64,000 nucleotides of DNA from positions 1,208,501-1,272,500 of the forward strand of contig NZ_JARVTG010000001.1 of the NCBI RefSeq assembly GCF_029846635.1. Direction: 5' to 3'. Positions within the stretch are counted from its first letter, which is position 1; the number at the start of each line of letters is the position of its first letter. A model generated the notes under the pieces. It did no database searches. It was given only the letters and a program-made list of their open reading frames with translations, and was not told the origin of the DNA. The DNA comes from Pokkaliibacter sp. MBI-7. GTDB taxonomy: Bacteria > Pseudomonadota > Gammaproteobacteria > Pseudomonadales > Balneatricaceae. This document shows, piece after piece, positions 17,874 through 25,938 of this stretch. The translations under genes and the position numbers were made by a program.

Positions 17874-17910
17874 GAAAAACGGGCCGCAGGATCATCATCC
17901 TGCGGCCCGT
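17874..17910 (-). terminator. Rho-independent terminator after pdxH
   Basis: A perfect 14-bp stem ACGGGCCGCAGGAT (17879-17892 with 17897-17910) is followed on the minus strand by TTTTTCTTTC. Confidence 0.85.
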
Positions 17911-17947
17911 CATTGTTTTGTACCCTGCGCGACAGCGCAATGGCAGA

Positions 17948-18592
17948 TCAGGGCGACAGCCGGTCAATCTGCCATTCGCCGTTCAGCAGGCGATATTCAA
18001 AACGATCATGTAAACGCGAAGCACGACCCTGCCAGAACTCGAAGCGACGAGGCTGCAGCAGATAGCCAATCCAGGCGTCAGGACGGGGAATATCCTCCTG
18101 CGGATGGGCCTGTTTCAGCTCCTCGATACGTTGCTCCAGTACCGCACGATCGGCCACAGCCGCGCTTTGTACGGATGCCGCTGCACTCAGACGGCTGCCC
18201 AGCGGGCGGGAATTGAAGTAGTTTTCAGCATGTTCAGCAGGCAACTGCACCACCTCACCCTGAATGCGTACCTGGCGCTCCATGCCACGCCAATAGAACA
18301 GCAACTCAGCCCGTGGATGCGCCGCCAGTGCCTGACCTTTGCGGCTGCGGCTGTCGGTATACCAGGAGAAGCCGTCTTCGTTGCAGTGCTTGAGCAGTAC
18401 GATACGCGCCTCAGGCCAGCCTTCGGCATCCACCGTTGACAGGGTCATGGAAGTGGCATCATCGGGATGATGTTCACGGGCCTCTGCCAGCCATTGCTGA
18501 AACTGTGCCAGCGGCGTGGCCTGCAGCATGGCCCGGCGTAATTCGCCTGCCTCATACTCGCGACGAAGATCCCGATAATTCTGCTCGCTCAT
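17948..18592 (-). CDS. pdxH: Pyridoxamine 5'-phosphate oxidase
   Basis: 214 residues, normal length. The N-terminus NYRDLRREYEAGEL, the FMN-binding EARIVLLKHCNEDGFSWYTD, SRKGQALAAHPRAELLFYW, and the C-terminal RRFEFWQGRASRLHDRFEY with the substrate-binding Arg/His are all diagnostic. It oxidises pyridoxine or pyridoxamine phosphate to pyridoxal phosphate with FMN and O2. It is a single-gene unit with a terminator downstream and a 17-bp-loop inverted repeat (18655-18678) in its upstream region. Confidence 0.97.
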   Translation of the reverse strand: MSEQNYRDLRREYEAGELRRAMLQATPLAQFQQWLAEAREHHPDDATSMTLSTVDAEGWPEARIVLLKHCNEDGFSWYTDSRSRKGQALAAHPRAELLFYWRGMERQVRIQGEVVQLPAEHAENYFNSRPLGSRLSAAASVQSAAVADRAVLEQRIEELKQAHPQEDIPRPDAWIGYLLQPRRFEFWQGRASRLHDRFEYRLLNGEWQIDRLSP

Positions 18593-18947
18593 GACATCTA
18601 CTCATAGTGCAGGCCAACCCGATACAGCAGTCAGCCGGTGTTTAAACAAGGGACGCTATCTTAGCTGGCCTAGATAGCATTCAGGTTGATGTTTATCAAG
18701 ACAGGGCGGAGCAGAAAGAGCACGACCGTCCCCCTCCTCTGCACCACAAGTGCGACACCTCACCCCTGAGCGTTCCTCTCAGCAGGGAAGATGCAGATGA
18801 GCACCGACAACAATCTGACAGCTTTCAGTGACATCCTGTTGCAGTTGCCACGTACTTTCCATGGGATGATCCCTCCCCCTTGTGCTCTCCTTGGCAGCGC
18901 GCACAGGCTGGTTTAGCATGGCAGACCTTTTACATGATTTACAAAAG
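18593..18947. other. Intergenic region between pdxH and the lipoprotein gene
   Basis: Divergent promoter region without a supported gene. It contains one imperfect hairpin, GCTATCTTAG with CTAGATAGC (18655-18664 and 18670-18678), close to pdxH. No further recognisable site was found. Confidence 0.4.
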
Positions 18948-19634
18948 ATGACATTCAGAATAATCGCGATACTGATGATCATATTTGGCCTGACAGGCTG
19001 CGCAGTGACTTCCGACCCGGGGCTGCGTCGACTGGCCAAGACCGATATTGATCTGGTCACGGATGCCTATATCGACGAGCAGGAAGCTCTCTGTCGCGAG
19101 CTGACCATCAAGCTCTACAAGCGCAATCCACTTGAGCTGCAGCGTCAGCCCGGTATGACCATCAACCGCCGCCTGCAGCAGCTGTTCCAGCGGCCACGGG
19201 CTTTGCGCTTTACCGAGCTGAATAGCGAAACGGGAACCAACGCCATCGAGCTGGCCCTGAATGATGACTTTCATGGCGACCGTGTGTTCGCCCTGATGAC
19301 AGGCATTACCAGTATGCTGGATGCTTCCTACGGCGGGCGGACAGAGTATTTCATGCTCGACAGCCTGTCGGCGGACCGGCTGACAAAAAGCGCCCGCAAT
19401 CTGGAAATAGTGCTGTGGCGTCTCAAGCATCGCGGCCCCAGCACCGATTCTCCGTGGCTACTGACCAACTCTCTCGACCCCGAACAGCCCAATCTCAGCT
19501 TTGAGCGCCTGTTCGGCAAGATGATTGCCCTGCAGGATATGATGGCCACCATCAGCAACGGTGGCGAACAACGCAACATTAACCGGGTGGTGCAGGGTAT
19601 CGCGTCAGCGGCCCTTTTCCCCCTCGGTATCTAG
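18948..19634 (+). CDS. Uncharacterised lipoprotein
   Basis: 228 residues from ATG 18948, chosen because it gives a compact lipoprotein signal (basic start, hydrophobic IIAILMIIFG) with the lipobox LTGC at residues 15-18. The mature part is polar and helical, with a central FALMTGITSMLDASYGGRTEYFML and a conserved-looking LNDDFHGDRVFA. I recognise no catalytic motif. It probably sits in the cell envelope as a lipid-anchored protein. It is a single gene, convergent with the kinase-like gene. Confidence 0.7.
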   Translation: MTFRIIAILMIIFGLTGCAVTSDPGLRRLAKTDIDLVTDAYIDEQEALCRELTIKLYKRNPLELQRQPGMTINRRLQQLFQRPRALRFTELNSETGTNAIELALNDDFHGDRVFALMTGITSMLDASYGGRTEYFMLDSLSADRLTKSARNLEIVLWRLKHRGPSTDSPWLLTNSLDPEQPNLSFERLFGKMIALQDMMATISNGGEQRNINRVVQGIASAALFPLGI

Positions 19635-19640
19635 TGCCTG

Positions 19641-20621
19641 TTATCTCAGCTGCACACTGGCAATCTGGTGATGCTGGTTAAGGTGCAGTGTGACATCCGC
19701 GCGGGCAGGCATTTCTGCCAGCGTGTGCCGGGTGATGCGCTCGTAGTGCATGATGAAACGGCGAATCTGCTCGGCATCCATGATGCGCAGCCCGTCAGTG
19801 GCGTGATGGGTTCCCATCATCCTCACTCGCTCTGCCAGTTTCTGCTCCTGCTGCGTACGCCAGGCATAGACCGCCTCCATAGAAGGCACTTTCAGCATTA
19901 CCAGTGCATCCAGCTGCTCAAACAGTTCGGCGTATAGCCCCTTCAGCTGCTCGTTGACATAGCGCCGCCAGGTTTGCTGATCGTCTTCGACTTCTTCAAG
20001 GGGGTTGACGGGTGCAATCAGTTCTTCGTCAGCCTGCGGCTTGGCCCCCACACACCAGCCCTCGAAGATAATTACATCGGCACTGCCTTCCCACTCCTGC
20101 CAGAACATGGGGTCACAGCGATCATCAATGGATTTATCGAATACCGGAATCTTGGTGGCCTGATGGCGCTCTGCCTGCTTCACCGACTCAATCAGCTGCA
20201 GCCCCAGATCAATATCATGAGTACCGGGCACACCCCGGGTCATCAGTAATGGATGTACTTCACTGGCCAGGCGCTCACGCTCTTCACGGGTCTTGTACAG
20301 ATCGTCGATGGAGAACACCACCACACGTTTGCCGAAACCCGCGCTGAGGATGATTTCCAGCAGGTTACTCAGAGTGGATTTACCGGCCCCCTGAGCACCA
20401 TTGATCCCCAGTACCATCGGCCGTTGCAGACGCTCCTGACCCGCTACCACCCAGGCAGCCAATGGCACATAGATGGCTTCCAGCACACGCACCAGACCGA
20501 TATCAATCTGCAGGCTGGTCAGGGTACGGGCAAACGCCTGCTCAGTTGCCTTGACGGCCTGTGCCCGGGCCACATCCGTCAGCGCCAGTCGATCCTGCGG
20601 CCAAAGTGCCGGTGTACTCAT
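19641..20621 (-). CDS. P-loop kinase, D-glycerate 3-kinase (GLYK)-like
   Basis: 326 residues. Walker A GINGAQGAGKST is near residue 77, the FSIDDLYKT segment carries the likely catalytic Asp, and GVPGTHDIDLGLQLIE, PVFDKSIDDRCDP and VIIFEGWCVGAKP follow in the order seen in plant-type glycerate kinases and related uridine-kinase-fold proteins. The probable reaction is ATP-dependent phosphorylation of D-glycerate to 3-phosphoglycerate. No glycerate pathway genes are adjacent, so the substrate is inferred from family resemblance only. Confidence 0.75.
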   Translation of the reverse strand: MSTPALWPQDRLALTDVARAQAVKATEQAFARTLTSLQIDIGLVRVLEAIYVPLAAWVVAGQERLQRPMVLGINGAQGAGKSTLSNLLEIILSAGFGKRVVVFSIDDLYKTREERERLASEVHPLLMTRGVPGTHDIDLGLQLIESVKQAERHQATKIPVFDKSIDDRCDPMFWQEWEGSADVIIFEGWCVGAKPQADEELIAPVNPLEEVEDDQQTWRRYVNEQLKGLYAELFEQLDALVMLKVPSMEAVYAWRTQQEQKLAERVRMMGTHHATDGLRIMDAEQIRRFIMHYERITRHTLAEMPARADVTLHLNQHHQIASVQLR

Positions 20622-21007
20622 TGCTCAGACCACTCCCTCTACAACCCCTGCCGGAACATTGGCAGACTGCGGTGGCTCATCTTACCTGAAGTCAGCAGGC
20701 GAGCCTGACAAAACTACGTAACAAGGCCCTTAACTGAACGATCCTGCCAGCCCGCACAGGCAGCGCTTGCTTGCCTGACAGCGGCATATGACTTAACTTA
20801 GCCCATCAGTTACAACCAAAGTAGTAGTCAGCTCAGCCAGATTGCAGGGGTTACTGACGTGCTTTCCGCATCACCAGCGTGAGGCACATCACCAGCTTCT
20901 GCAGCTATTCTGGCGGGGCTCCGGCAAAGCAGCGCTGGCTTGCGATCAGTGCCAGACCATGGCGCCTGCGCCTGCGCGACCGGCTACCGCCTAACAGGAC
21001 AGTGTGA
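20622..21007. other. Intergenic region between the kinase-like gene and the HopJ-like gene
   Basis: Divergent region of 386 bp. I see no supported gene, no strong terminator and no recognisable operator in it. Confidence 0.4.
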
Positions 21008-21388
21008 ATGAACCAGATGACCCTAACCTTCTTTCTCGATCATGTTGGACAAGATGCCAGCCTCGACTTTGAAGACACCATCAACCTAATCCATGAACAC
21101 TACGACTATCAGCCAACCAGCTTCACCAATGGCTGCGAAAATGACCAGATCGTCAACGATGCCGGTACCAATGAAGGCTCTTGCAAGATCTTCGCCTTCG
21201 CCAAGCTGCATGAGCTGAATGAAGCCCGTACGCTGGCCTGCTTTGGTCGCTACTATCATCAGGACGTCCTGCAGCACCCTGATGGCAGCGACCACCGCAA
21301 TATTCGCCTGTTTATGAAGTACGGCTGGCAGGGTATTCAGTTTGCTGACTCCCCTCTCACCCCCAAACGCGAAGTACAGGTCAGCTGA
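21008..21388 (+). CDS. HopJ-type effector-family protein
   Basis: 126 residues. The conserved pattern is complete: DFEDTINLIHEHYDYQPTSF, then NDAGTNEGSCKIFAFAKLH, LACFGRYYHQDVLQHPDGSDH and NIRLFMKYGWQGIQF. The family is named after a Pseudomonas syringae type III effector, but it is widespread in non-pathogenic bacteria with no secretion system, so a housekeeping cytosolic role is more likely. Its biochemical function is unknown. No secretion genes are present in the window. Confidence 0.85.
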   Translation: MNQMTLTFFLDHVGQDASLDFEDTINLIHEHYDYQPTSFTNGCENDQIVNDAGTNEGSCKIFAFAKLHELNEARTLACFGRYYHQDVLQHPDGSDHRNIRLFMKYGWQGIQFADSPLTPKREVQVS

Positions 21389-21452
21389 CAGAGTGTGCAT
21401 GCCGGCTGTGTACCCCGCTGGCAGTCACAAGGCAGCTCTTTTCGTCAGAAAC

Positions 21453-21489
21453 AAAACAGCCCTGATCTCACTGAGATCAGGGCTGTTTT
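21453..21489. terminator. Bidirectional terminator between the HopJ-like gene and flgP
   Basis: AAAACAGCCCTGATCTCA and its complement flank one central base (21453-21470 and 21472-21489), with T-runs on both strands. It serves the two convergent transcripts. Confidence 0.9.
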
Positions 21490-21526
21490 CAATGCGTGTC
21501 GTGACGCAGCCATTCAATACACAACA

Positions 21527-21997
21527 CTACATCCGCAAATAAGTCCGCTGAATATCATCGGTCAGCTGCAGCTCCAGTACCGTAGCGTAGACATCGTCCT
21601 GCACAGGGTAGGTCTTCACCACCCGAGCACCACGCACAATACCTGATACCGCACTCTGAACCCGATCCCCCTGCAGCACCATATCATTCATGCTCGACTG
21701 TGATCTGATCAGACGACCATGAATGACGGATGCCATTTCCTGATAAGCCTGTAATTTCGATGCACGCATCGCCATCAGAATCTTGTGCTGCTGGTTTTGA
21801 CCGGGTTGCAGGCTGATCGGGGCATAGCCCACCACCGTGATGATTTCAGGAATGCGCGTCGTGGTACCACAGCACATTGCCGCGGGTTCTGCAGCAGACT
21901 GCGACTGCACATTCTGGCAACCACTCAGCAATACCAGCGCGGTCATAGCAACCCAACGCCACAGCGGAGTGTTAACGGTTGCGCTGTCGATCAGCAT
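21527..21997 (-). CDS. flgP: Flagellar assembly lipoprotein FlgP
   Basis: 156 residues from ATG 21997, one base after the flgO stop codon. The lipobox VLLSGCQN follows a short signal, and the core has the LPP20-like domain with VVGYAPISLQPGQN and ILMAMRASKLQAYQEMASVIHG. FlgP is an outer-membrane lipoprotein of polar flagella in Vibrio and relatives, needed for a stable basal body. Gene order flgO-flgP with divergent flgT matches Vibrio. It is the last gene of the sigma-28-driven operon and is followed by a terminator. Confidence 0.88.
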   Translation of the reverse strand: MLIDSATVNTPLWRWVAMTALVLLSGCQNVQSQSAAEPAAMCCGTTTRIPEIITVVGYAPISLQPGQNQQHKILMAMRASKLQAYQEMASVIHGRLIRSQSSMNDMVLQGDRVQSAVSGIVRGARVVKTYPVQDDVYATVLELQLTDDIQRTYLRM

Positions 21998-21998
21998 G

Positions 21999-22763
21999 TT
22001 ATTTGACCAGCTTGGTGTTGTAGAGATAGACGCTGGGCGCAACGTGCTGCTCGATGATCTTGCCCTTGAAATTACGAGTCGCATCGTAGCCACCCATGAT
22101 GCCTTCCACATCATCGGTCGGCAGGAAGCCCTGCGCCGATGACATCACCACCTTGGATTGCAGATCAATCATACGCGCGTTGATCATGACCCCATCAGGA
22201 AAGCCGGTATAGGTGCCGGTCAGCACATAGTTGATACGGTACTGACGGGTCAGCTCTTCCAGTTTGCGACTGAAAGCAAAATCCCCCTGCTGGTTGACGC
22301 GGATAGAGCCCATGGTCTTGAAGTCGACGATTCTATAACCGCGCACCTGCATCTCGTGGATCATGTTCTCCTGCAACTGAATCCCCAGCTTGTTGGTTTC
22401 GCTGAGGTTTTCCACGTTCACGAACGAGGTGACAGCAATCGGCGTGTCCTGCACATTGGCAAAATCCTTGTTGGCCGATAACTGATCAGCCATAAAGCTC
22501 ACCACATCAGATAACACCGTCGGCGCCGAACCCGGCGTGCCCATGCGGTCATAATGTTTACCCTGCATGAACTGACTGCTGGCCATCTGCTGCTGAGGCT
22601 GGGTGTTCTGCTCGTTGCAGCCTGCCAGAGAGACGAGAAAACCCAGAGCCAGCGCGACCTTCGAGTACTGGCGGGACAGACGAAAAGAAAACTTTGGTGA
22701 AGACACGGAAGCCTCTGAAACTGGCGATAGGCTGGTAGTGGAGGAAAGGCGGCAAGACTTCAT
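21999..22763 (-). CDS. flgO: Flagellar outer-membrane lipoprotein FlgO
   Basis: 254 residues from ATG 22763, which has a near-perfect GAGGAGG site. The lipobox SLAGCNEQ lies at about residue 49; the positively charged stretch of about 35 residues before the hydrophobic core is unusually long for a signal peptide. The mature protein has the FlgO domain: IAVTSFVNVENLSETNKLG, IDFK-type strand, and NYVLTGTYTGFPDGVMINARMIDL. FlgO anchors the flagellum in the outer membrane. It is the middle gene between a Cys-rich exported protein and flgP. Confidence 0.88.
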   Translation of the reverse strand: MKSCRLSSTTSLSPVSEASVSSPKFSFRLSRQYSKVALALGFLVSLAGCNEQNTQPQQQMASSQFMQGKHYDRMGTPGSAPTVLSDVVSFMADQLSANKDFANVQDTPIAVTSFVNVENLSETNKLGIQLQENMIHEMQVRGYRIVDFKTMGSIRVNQQGDFAFSRKLEELTRQYRINYVLTGTYTGFPDGVMINARMIDLQSKVVMSSAQGFLPTDDVEGIMGGYDATRNFKGKIIEQHVAPSVYLYNTKLVK

Positions 22764-22774
22764 TTTCTACCTCC

Positions 22775-23128
22775 TCAATTCTTCAGCTTGTTGCAGGGTG
22801 GGCCAAGATAGCGATCATCTTCGCGTACCGTCACATTAAAGCCACCGCAAACATCGCAGGGTGCATGGTAGCGGATTCTGGCAACTTCCTTGGCACACTG
22901 CGAACTGGGAGTGGGTACCACCATGACCCGCTGTGAACATTCGGGGCAAGGCTGGGAAGAAGCTGTCTGCTGGGGTAGCTGGCAGGTGCCGCCACTGCAG
23001 CTCGGTTCATTGGCCTGGGCACTGGTCATGGTCGAGACCATGCAGCCCATCACAATCATCAGCCCGGCCAGCAGCTTGAGCAGCATTCGCACAGGCATTG
23101 CCACCTTAACAAGGATGTGCGCCATCAT
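22775..23128 (-). CDS. Small Cys-rich exported protein, first gene of the flgOP operon
   Basis: 117 residues from ATG 23128 with an AGGAAACAG site; a second ATG follows directly. Residues 1-38 form a signal peptide ending near SAQANE. The mature part is short and rich in cysteine: CSGGTC, CPECS, a later C, then CDVCGG and a final C, i.e. paired CxxC-like knuckles that could bind a metal or form disulfides. I do not recognise a family. Position directly behind the sigma-28 promoter and 11 bp before flgO ties it to the flagellum. Confidence 0.75.
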   Translation of the reverse strand: MMAHILVKVAMPVRMLLKLLAGLMIVMGCMVSTMTSAQANEPSCSGGTCQLPQQTASSQPCPECSQRVMVVPTPSSQCAKEVARIRYHAPCDVCGGFNVTVREDDRYLGPPCNKLKN

Positions 23129-23244
23129 CTTTCTGTTTCCTGTCCTTGCACCTTGCGTCACAACGCAGGTGATATAACGTGAGCATGCCCGGCCAGGAGT
23201 CACTCCCTGCCAGACAAGGCATGAAAAATCCGCTTGTCTTGAGC

Positions 23245-23271
23245 GTATCGACGACTCAGGTTAAAACTTTA
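23245..23271 (-). promoter_or_regulatory. Sigma-28 (FliA) promoter for the Cys-rich gene-flgO-flgP operon
   Basis: On the minus strand TAAAGTTT-N11-GTCGATAC matches the FliA consensus TAAAGTTT-N11-GCCGATAA with a perfect -35, correct spacing and six of eight -10 bases. The start codon of the first gene is about 110 bp downstream. Confidence 0.8.
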
Positions 23272-23277
23272 CGCAAT

Positions 23278-23322
23278 GTTTCAATATCCAGCGTTTCAAT
23301 GTTCAACGTTTCAATGTTCAAC
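23278..23322. repeat. Three 15-bp tandem repeats in the flagellar promoter
   Basis: GTTTCAATATCCAGC followed by two exact copies of GTTTCAATGTTCAAC. They lie seven bases upstream of the sigma-28 -35 element and between the divergent transcripts. Confidence 0.9.
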
Positions 23323-23464
23323 AGATATCAGGTCGAATCGGGTGAGTGAATGGCGTGTTTATCCGTAGCTCCGGCTGCGCCCCCCGGTTATCCTCGTGAT
23401 CTGCCTGCTGCAGTCACAATGTCAAAGTATAGTCATCAAGTTCAACAAATCATCAGGATTCCGC

Positions 23465-24679
23465 ATGCTGCATCGCTCCCTTCTTCCTTTCCTGTTGCTA
23501 TGTGTACTGCTGCCTCTGGCAGCTCAAGCCGTCACCGTGGACTCCCAGGGTCAGGCACTGATAGGCATGGGGGGTAAAGATCAGGCCCGTGAACAGGCGA
23601 TCCGTGAAGCCTCCCAACTGGCACTTTTGCAGGCAGGCAGTTCATTCAGCAGCAGTCAGGAAATGGAGAACGGTGTCATGCAGCGCGACACCACCCGCAT
23701 GAGCAGTGAAGGGCGTATTACTGACATCAAGGTGCTCAAGGAGAAAACTGACAACGGCGTACTGATCGTATGGATTCGCGCCGAGATTGAGCCTGAACAA
23801 AGTTGTGCTCAGCCCGGCGTTACCCGCAACTACCGCAAGAATATTCTGATCGCTGCATTCCCGATGCTGCGCCCTGATGACGCCACCCTCGGCGGCATTG
23901 GCAATATCGTTAATGATCTCAGTATTGATCTGGCCCATCGTCTTGGCAGCTCTCCCGGGCTGGCCCTGCTGCCGATGGGCAAGATGCAGGTATTAGGTGC
24001 TCAGCAGGCGCCTACCACCGGCGACCTGCCCAATATCAGTCTGGCCCTGCCACAGTTAAGGCATCTCAATAACGTGCAGTATGTAGTGTCTGGTCGCATT
24101 CGTGACCTGTCGATGGCCCCTATCGACAACGCCACCTCTGGCTCATGGCTGTCGCCCTCCAACCTCAAGGACTATGTCCCTGGTCTGGTCACCGAACATC
24201 GTCAGTTCGCCATGGACATTTATGTACACGATGCTGATGACGGTCAGTTGATTTTTCAGGACAGCATACACACCTCCGGCGCCTGGATTCCGGATCGCTA
24301 CAGACAGATTGGTTTCGGTACCGAAACATTCTGGAAAAGTCTGTATGGACAGGCAGTGAACCGTAGCCTCGACGGCCTTGCCCATAAATTGACCGGCCTG
24401 CTACAGTGCCAGCCCTTCAGCGCCCGCATTATCCGCGCCGAAGGGCAGCGTCTGCTGGTCAACGCTGGTCGTCAGGCTGGCCTGCGGGTAGGTGACACCT
24501 TGCAGGTATATCGTCAGCGCTATGACTATGGTCCGCAGGGAGAGGTCTACCCACAGCTGGATGACACCCAGACCAGTGCGCGGGTCAGCAGTATACAGGG
24601 AGACTCTGCCTGGCTTGAGTTGCCTTTCGATGCCAGTCAGATCAATATCCAGCAGGACGACCGGGTGATGGCGTGGTAA
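23465..24679 (+). CDS. flgT: Flagellar assembly protein FlgT
   Basis: 404 residues from ATG 23465 with AGGAT upstream. A cleavable signal peptide (LLPFLLLCVLLPLAAQA) is followed by the FlgT N-terminal domain (ALIGMGGKDQAREQAIREAS), the middle domain with VQYVVSGRIRDLSM, and the C-terminal domain with NAGRQAGLRVGDTLQVYRQ. FlgT forms the H-ring with FlgO and FlgP and stabilises the basal body of the polar flagellum in Vibrio. It is divergent from the flgO operon, as in Vibrio cholerae, and is followed 64 bp later by zapB. Confidence 0.9.
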   Translation: MLHRSLLPFLLLCVLLPLAAQAVTVDSQGQALIGMGGKDQAREQAIREASQLALLQAGSSFSSSQEMENGVMQRDTTRMSSEGRITDIKVLKEKTDNGVLIVWIRAEIEPEQSCAQPGVTRNYRKNILIAAFPMLRPDDATLGGIGNIVNDLSIDLAHRLGSSPGLALLPMGKMQVLGAQQAPTTGDLPNISLALPQLRHLNNVQYVVSGRIRDLSMAPIDNATSGSWLSPSNLKDYVPGLVTEHRQFAMDIYVHDADDGQLIFQDSIHTSGAWIPDRYRQIGFGTETFWKSLYGQAVNRSLDGLAHKLTGLLQCQPFSARIIRAEGQRLLVNAGRQAGLRVGDTLQVYRQRYDYGPQGEVYPQLDDTQTSARVSSIQGDSAWLELPFDASQINIQQDDRVMAW

Positions 24680-24743
24680 CCTTTCACGGCAGCATGACCG
24701 CCGCTCCGGCCGTGCGTCATCAGTCAGTACAATCAGGAAATCA

Positions 24744-24932
24744 ATGATGCCAAATGAATTACTCAACAGTCTGGACAACAAGATTCAGAGTCTGATCGAG
24801 GAAGTAGAACTGCTGCGCCTTGAAGTCAGCGAACTGCGCCAGAGCAAAGCCGATCTGGAACAGCAGCGCGGTCAGTGGGAAGACGCTGTAAAATCCATGC
24901 TGAGCAAGTTTGAGCAGGTCACTGAAGCCTGA
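24744..24932 (+). CDS. zapB: Cell division protein ZapB-like coiled coil
   Basis: 62 residues forming one continuous coiled coil: NELLNSLDNKIQSLIEEVELL, then EVSELRQSKADLEQQRG and the C-terminal WEDAVKSMLSKFEQV, which aligns in spirit with the E. coli ZapB end GWQERLQALLGRMEEV. It is shorter than E. coli ZapB (81). ZapB organises the Z-ring through ZapA and MatP. A TIGR02449-type protein of unknown function is an alternative. A strong terminator follows directly. Confidence 0.72.
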   Translation: MMPNELLNSLDNKIQSLIEEVELLRLEVSELRQSKADLEQQRGQWEDAVKSMLSKFEQVTEA

Positions 24933-24957
24933 GCCAAGAACTCAAGCCGAGATCAAC

Positions 24958-24997
24958 AAAAAGCCCCTGGCCATCGCGATGGTCAGGGGCTTTTTGC
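24958..24997 (+). terminator. Rho-independent terminator after zapB
   Basis: AAAAAGCCCCTG-CCATC with GATGG-CAGGGGCTTTTT, followed by a T-rich stretch. Confidence 0.93.
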
Positions 24998-25000
24998 TTT

Positions 25001-25145
25001 AGCAGGCTGTTGAAAAACGTTATCGAGGCAGCCGAGACAAGGAAAAAACAGGCGAAAAAGCGGAGTTTAGTGGACTAAATGAGCATTTTGAGCCTGTTTT
25101 TGACGCGGTATTCGGCAACGCAGATAGATTTTCAACAGCCTGTTA
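25001..25145. repeat. MITE-like palindromic repeat, 145 bp
   Basis: The ends are near-perfect inverted repeats of about 18 bp: AGCAGGCTGTTGAAAAAC at the left and its complement TAACAGGCTGTTGAAAATC at the right. The centre is TTTAGTGGACTAAA (25066-25079) and the symmetry axis falls exactly in the middle. The CTGTTGAAAA...TTTTCAACAG ends and the GGAGTTTAGTGGACTAAATGAG core are familiar from short non-coding repeats scattered in gammaproteobacterial genomes. It has no coding capacity. It sits between the zapB terminator and the OmpA-like gene. Confidence 0.85.
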
Positions 25146-25162
25146 GGGCAGTCCCCCGCGAG

Positions 25163-25822
25163 TTACTGCATCGGGCGAATCTGCAGGGTCACACGGCGGT
25201 TCTGTGCCCGCCCGTCCGCTGTATCATTGCTGGCGATAGGATCACGTTCACCCAGACCACGAGCCGTTACCCGGCTCGATGGAATGCCATTCTGCAACAG
25301 ATAGCTGGCCACCGAATTGGCACGGCGCTCAGACAGCAGCTGGTTGTGCTCGAATGAGCCGGTTGAGTCGGTATAACCCACCACGTCCAGATGCGTCTGG
25401 TCGTATTTGGCCAGCACTTTCACCACACTGTTGAGGGTGTTGTAGAACGACGGCGCAATTTGCTCGCTGTCGGTTGCAAAGGTGATATTGCCCGGCATCA
25501 CCAGATCAATGGCATCGCCATTACGGTTCACCTGAACGCCAGACCCCTGCAGTTCCTCACGTAGAGCAGCCTCCTGACGGTCGAAGTAATTACCAACCCC
25601 GCCACCAATGCCCGCCCCCACGGCGGCACCAATCAAAGCGCCCTTGCCACGGTCGCTTTTGCTCGACACCGCAGCCCCCAAAACGGCGCCAGCAACCGCA
25701 CCAATTCCTGCTCCTTTGGTGGTGTTACCCACCTTCTGCTGACCAGTGTAAGGATCAGTCGTCATGCACCCTCCAAGGAAGACTGCGACGAATCCCAATG
25801 TCAAAAATTGCTTATGTTGCAT
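25163..25822 (-). CDS. OmpA-family lipoprotein (YiaD-like)
   Basis: 219 residues from ATG 25822 with AAGGAAAG upstream. The lipobox LGGCMT lies at residues 16-21. A glycine-rich segment follows (GAGIGAVAGAVLGAAV and GALIGAAVGAGIGGGVG), typical of the YMGG/glycine-zipper part of YiaD. The C-terminal 110 residues are an OmpA peptidoglycan-binding domain with FATDSEQIAP, VVGYTDSTGS and LSERRANSVASYLLQ. It links the outer membrane to the cell wall. Single gene, divergent from fabY. Confidence 0.93.
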   Translation of the reverse strand: MQHKQFLTLGFVAVFLGGCMTTDPYTGQQKVGNTTKGAGIGAVAGAVLGAAVSSKSDRGKGALIGAAVGAGIGGGVGNYFDRQEAALREELQGSGVQVNRNGDAIDLVMPGNITFATDSEQIAPSFYNTLNSVVKVLAKYDQTHLDVVGYTDSTGSFEHNQLLSERRANSVASYLLQNGIPSSRVTARGLGERDPIASNDTADGRAQNRRVTLQIRPMQ

Positions 25823-25938
25823 ATGCACTTTCCTTACTTTTTTGCGCCACGTCATGCTCTGGTCACAAAGCCCCCGGCTCTATACAATGCTCGTTATTTT
25901 CCAAATTCCAAGCCACCAGCCCTCGAGAGGACGTTTCC

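Larger units (their letters stand above)
23129..23464. other. Divergent flagellar promoter region
   Basis: Intergenic between the flgO operon (minus) and flgT (plus). It contains a sigma-28 promoter facing flgO (23245-23271) and, abutting its -35, three 15-bp tandem repeats (23278-23322). No promoter for flgT could be fixed. Confidence 0.6.

Noticed and set aside
21008..21388. HopJ-like gene as evidence of a type III secretion effector
   Set aside because: No secretion or chaperone genes are present and the family is common in free-living bacteria.
23278..23322. Short repeats considered as a CRISPR array
   Set aside because: The copies are directly adjacent with no spacers and no cas genes are present.
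25798..25938. Longer ATG start for fabY
   Set aside because: The extra 47 residues overlap the divergent OmpA-like gene start and do not match the FabY N-terminus; TTG 25939 has a good ribosome site.
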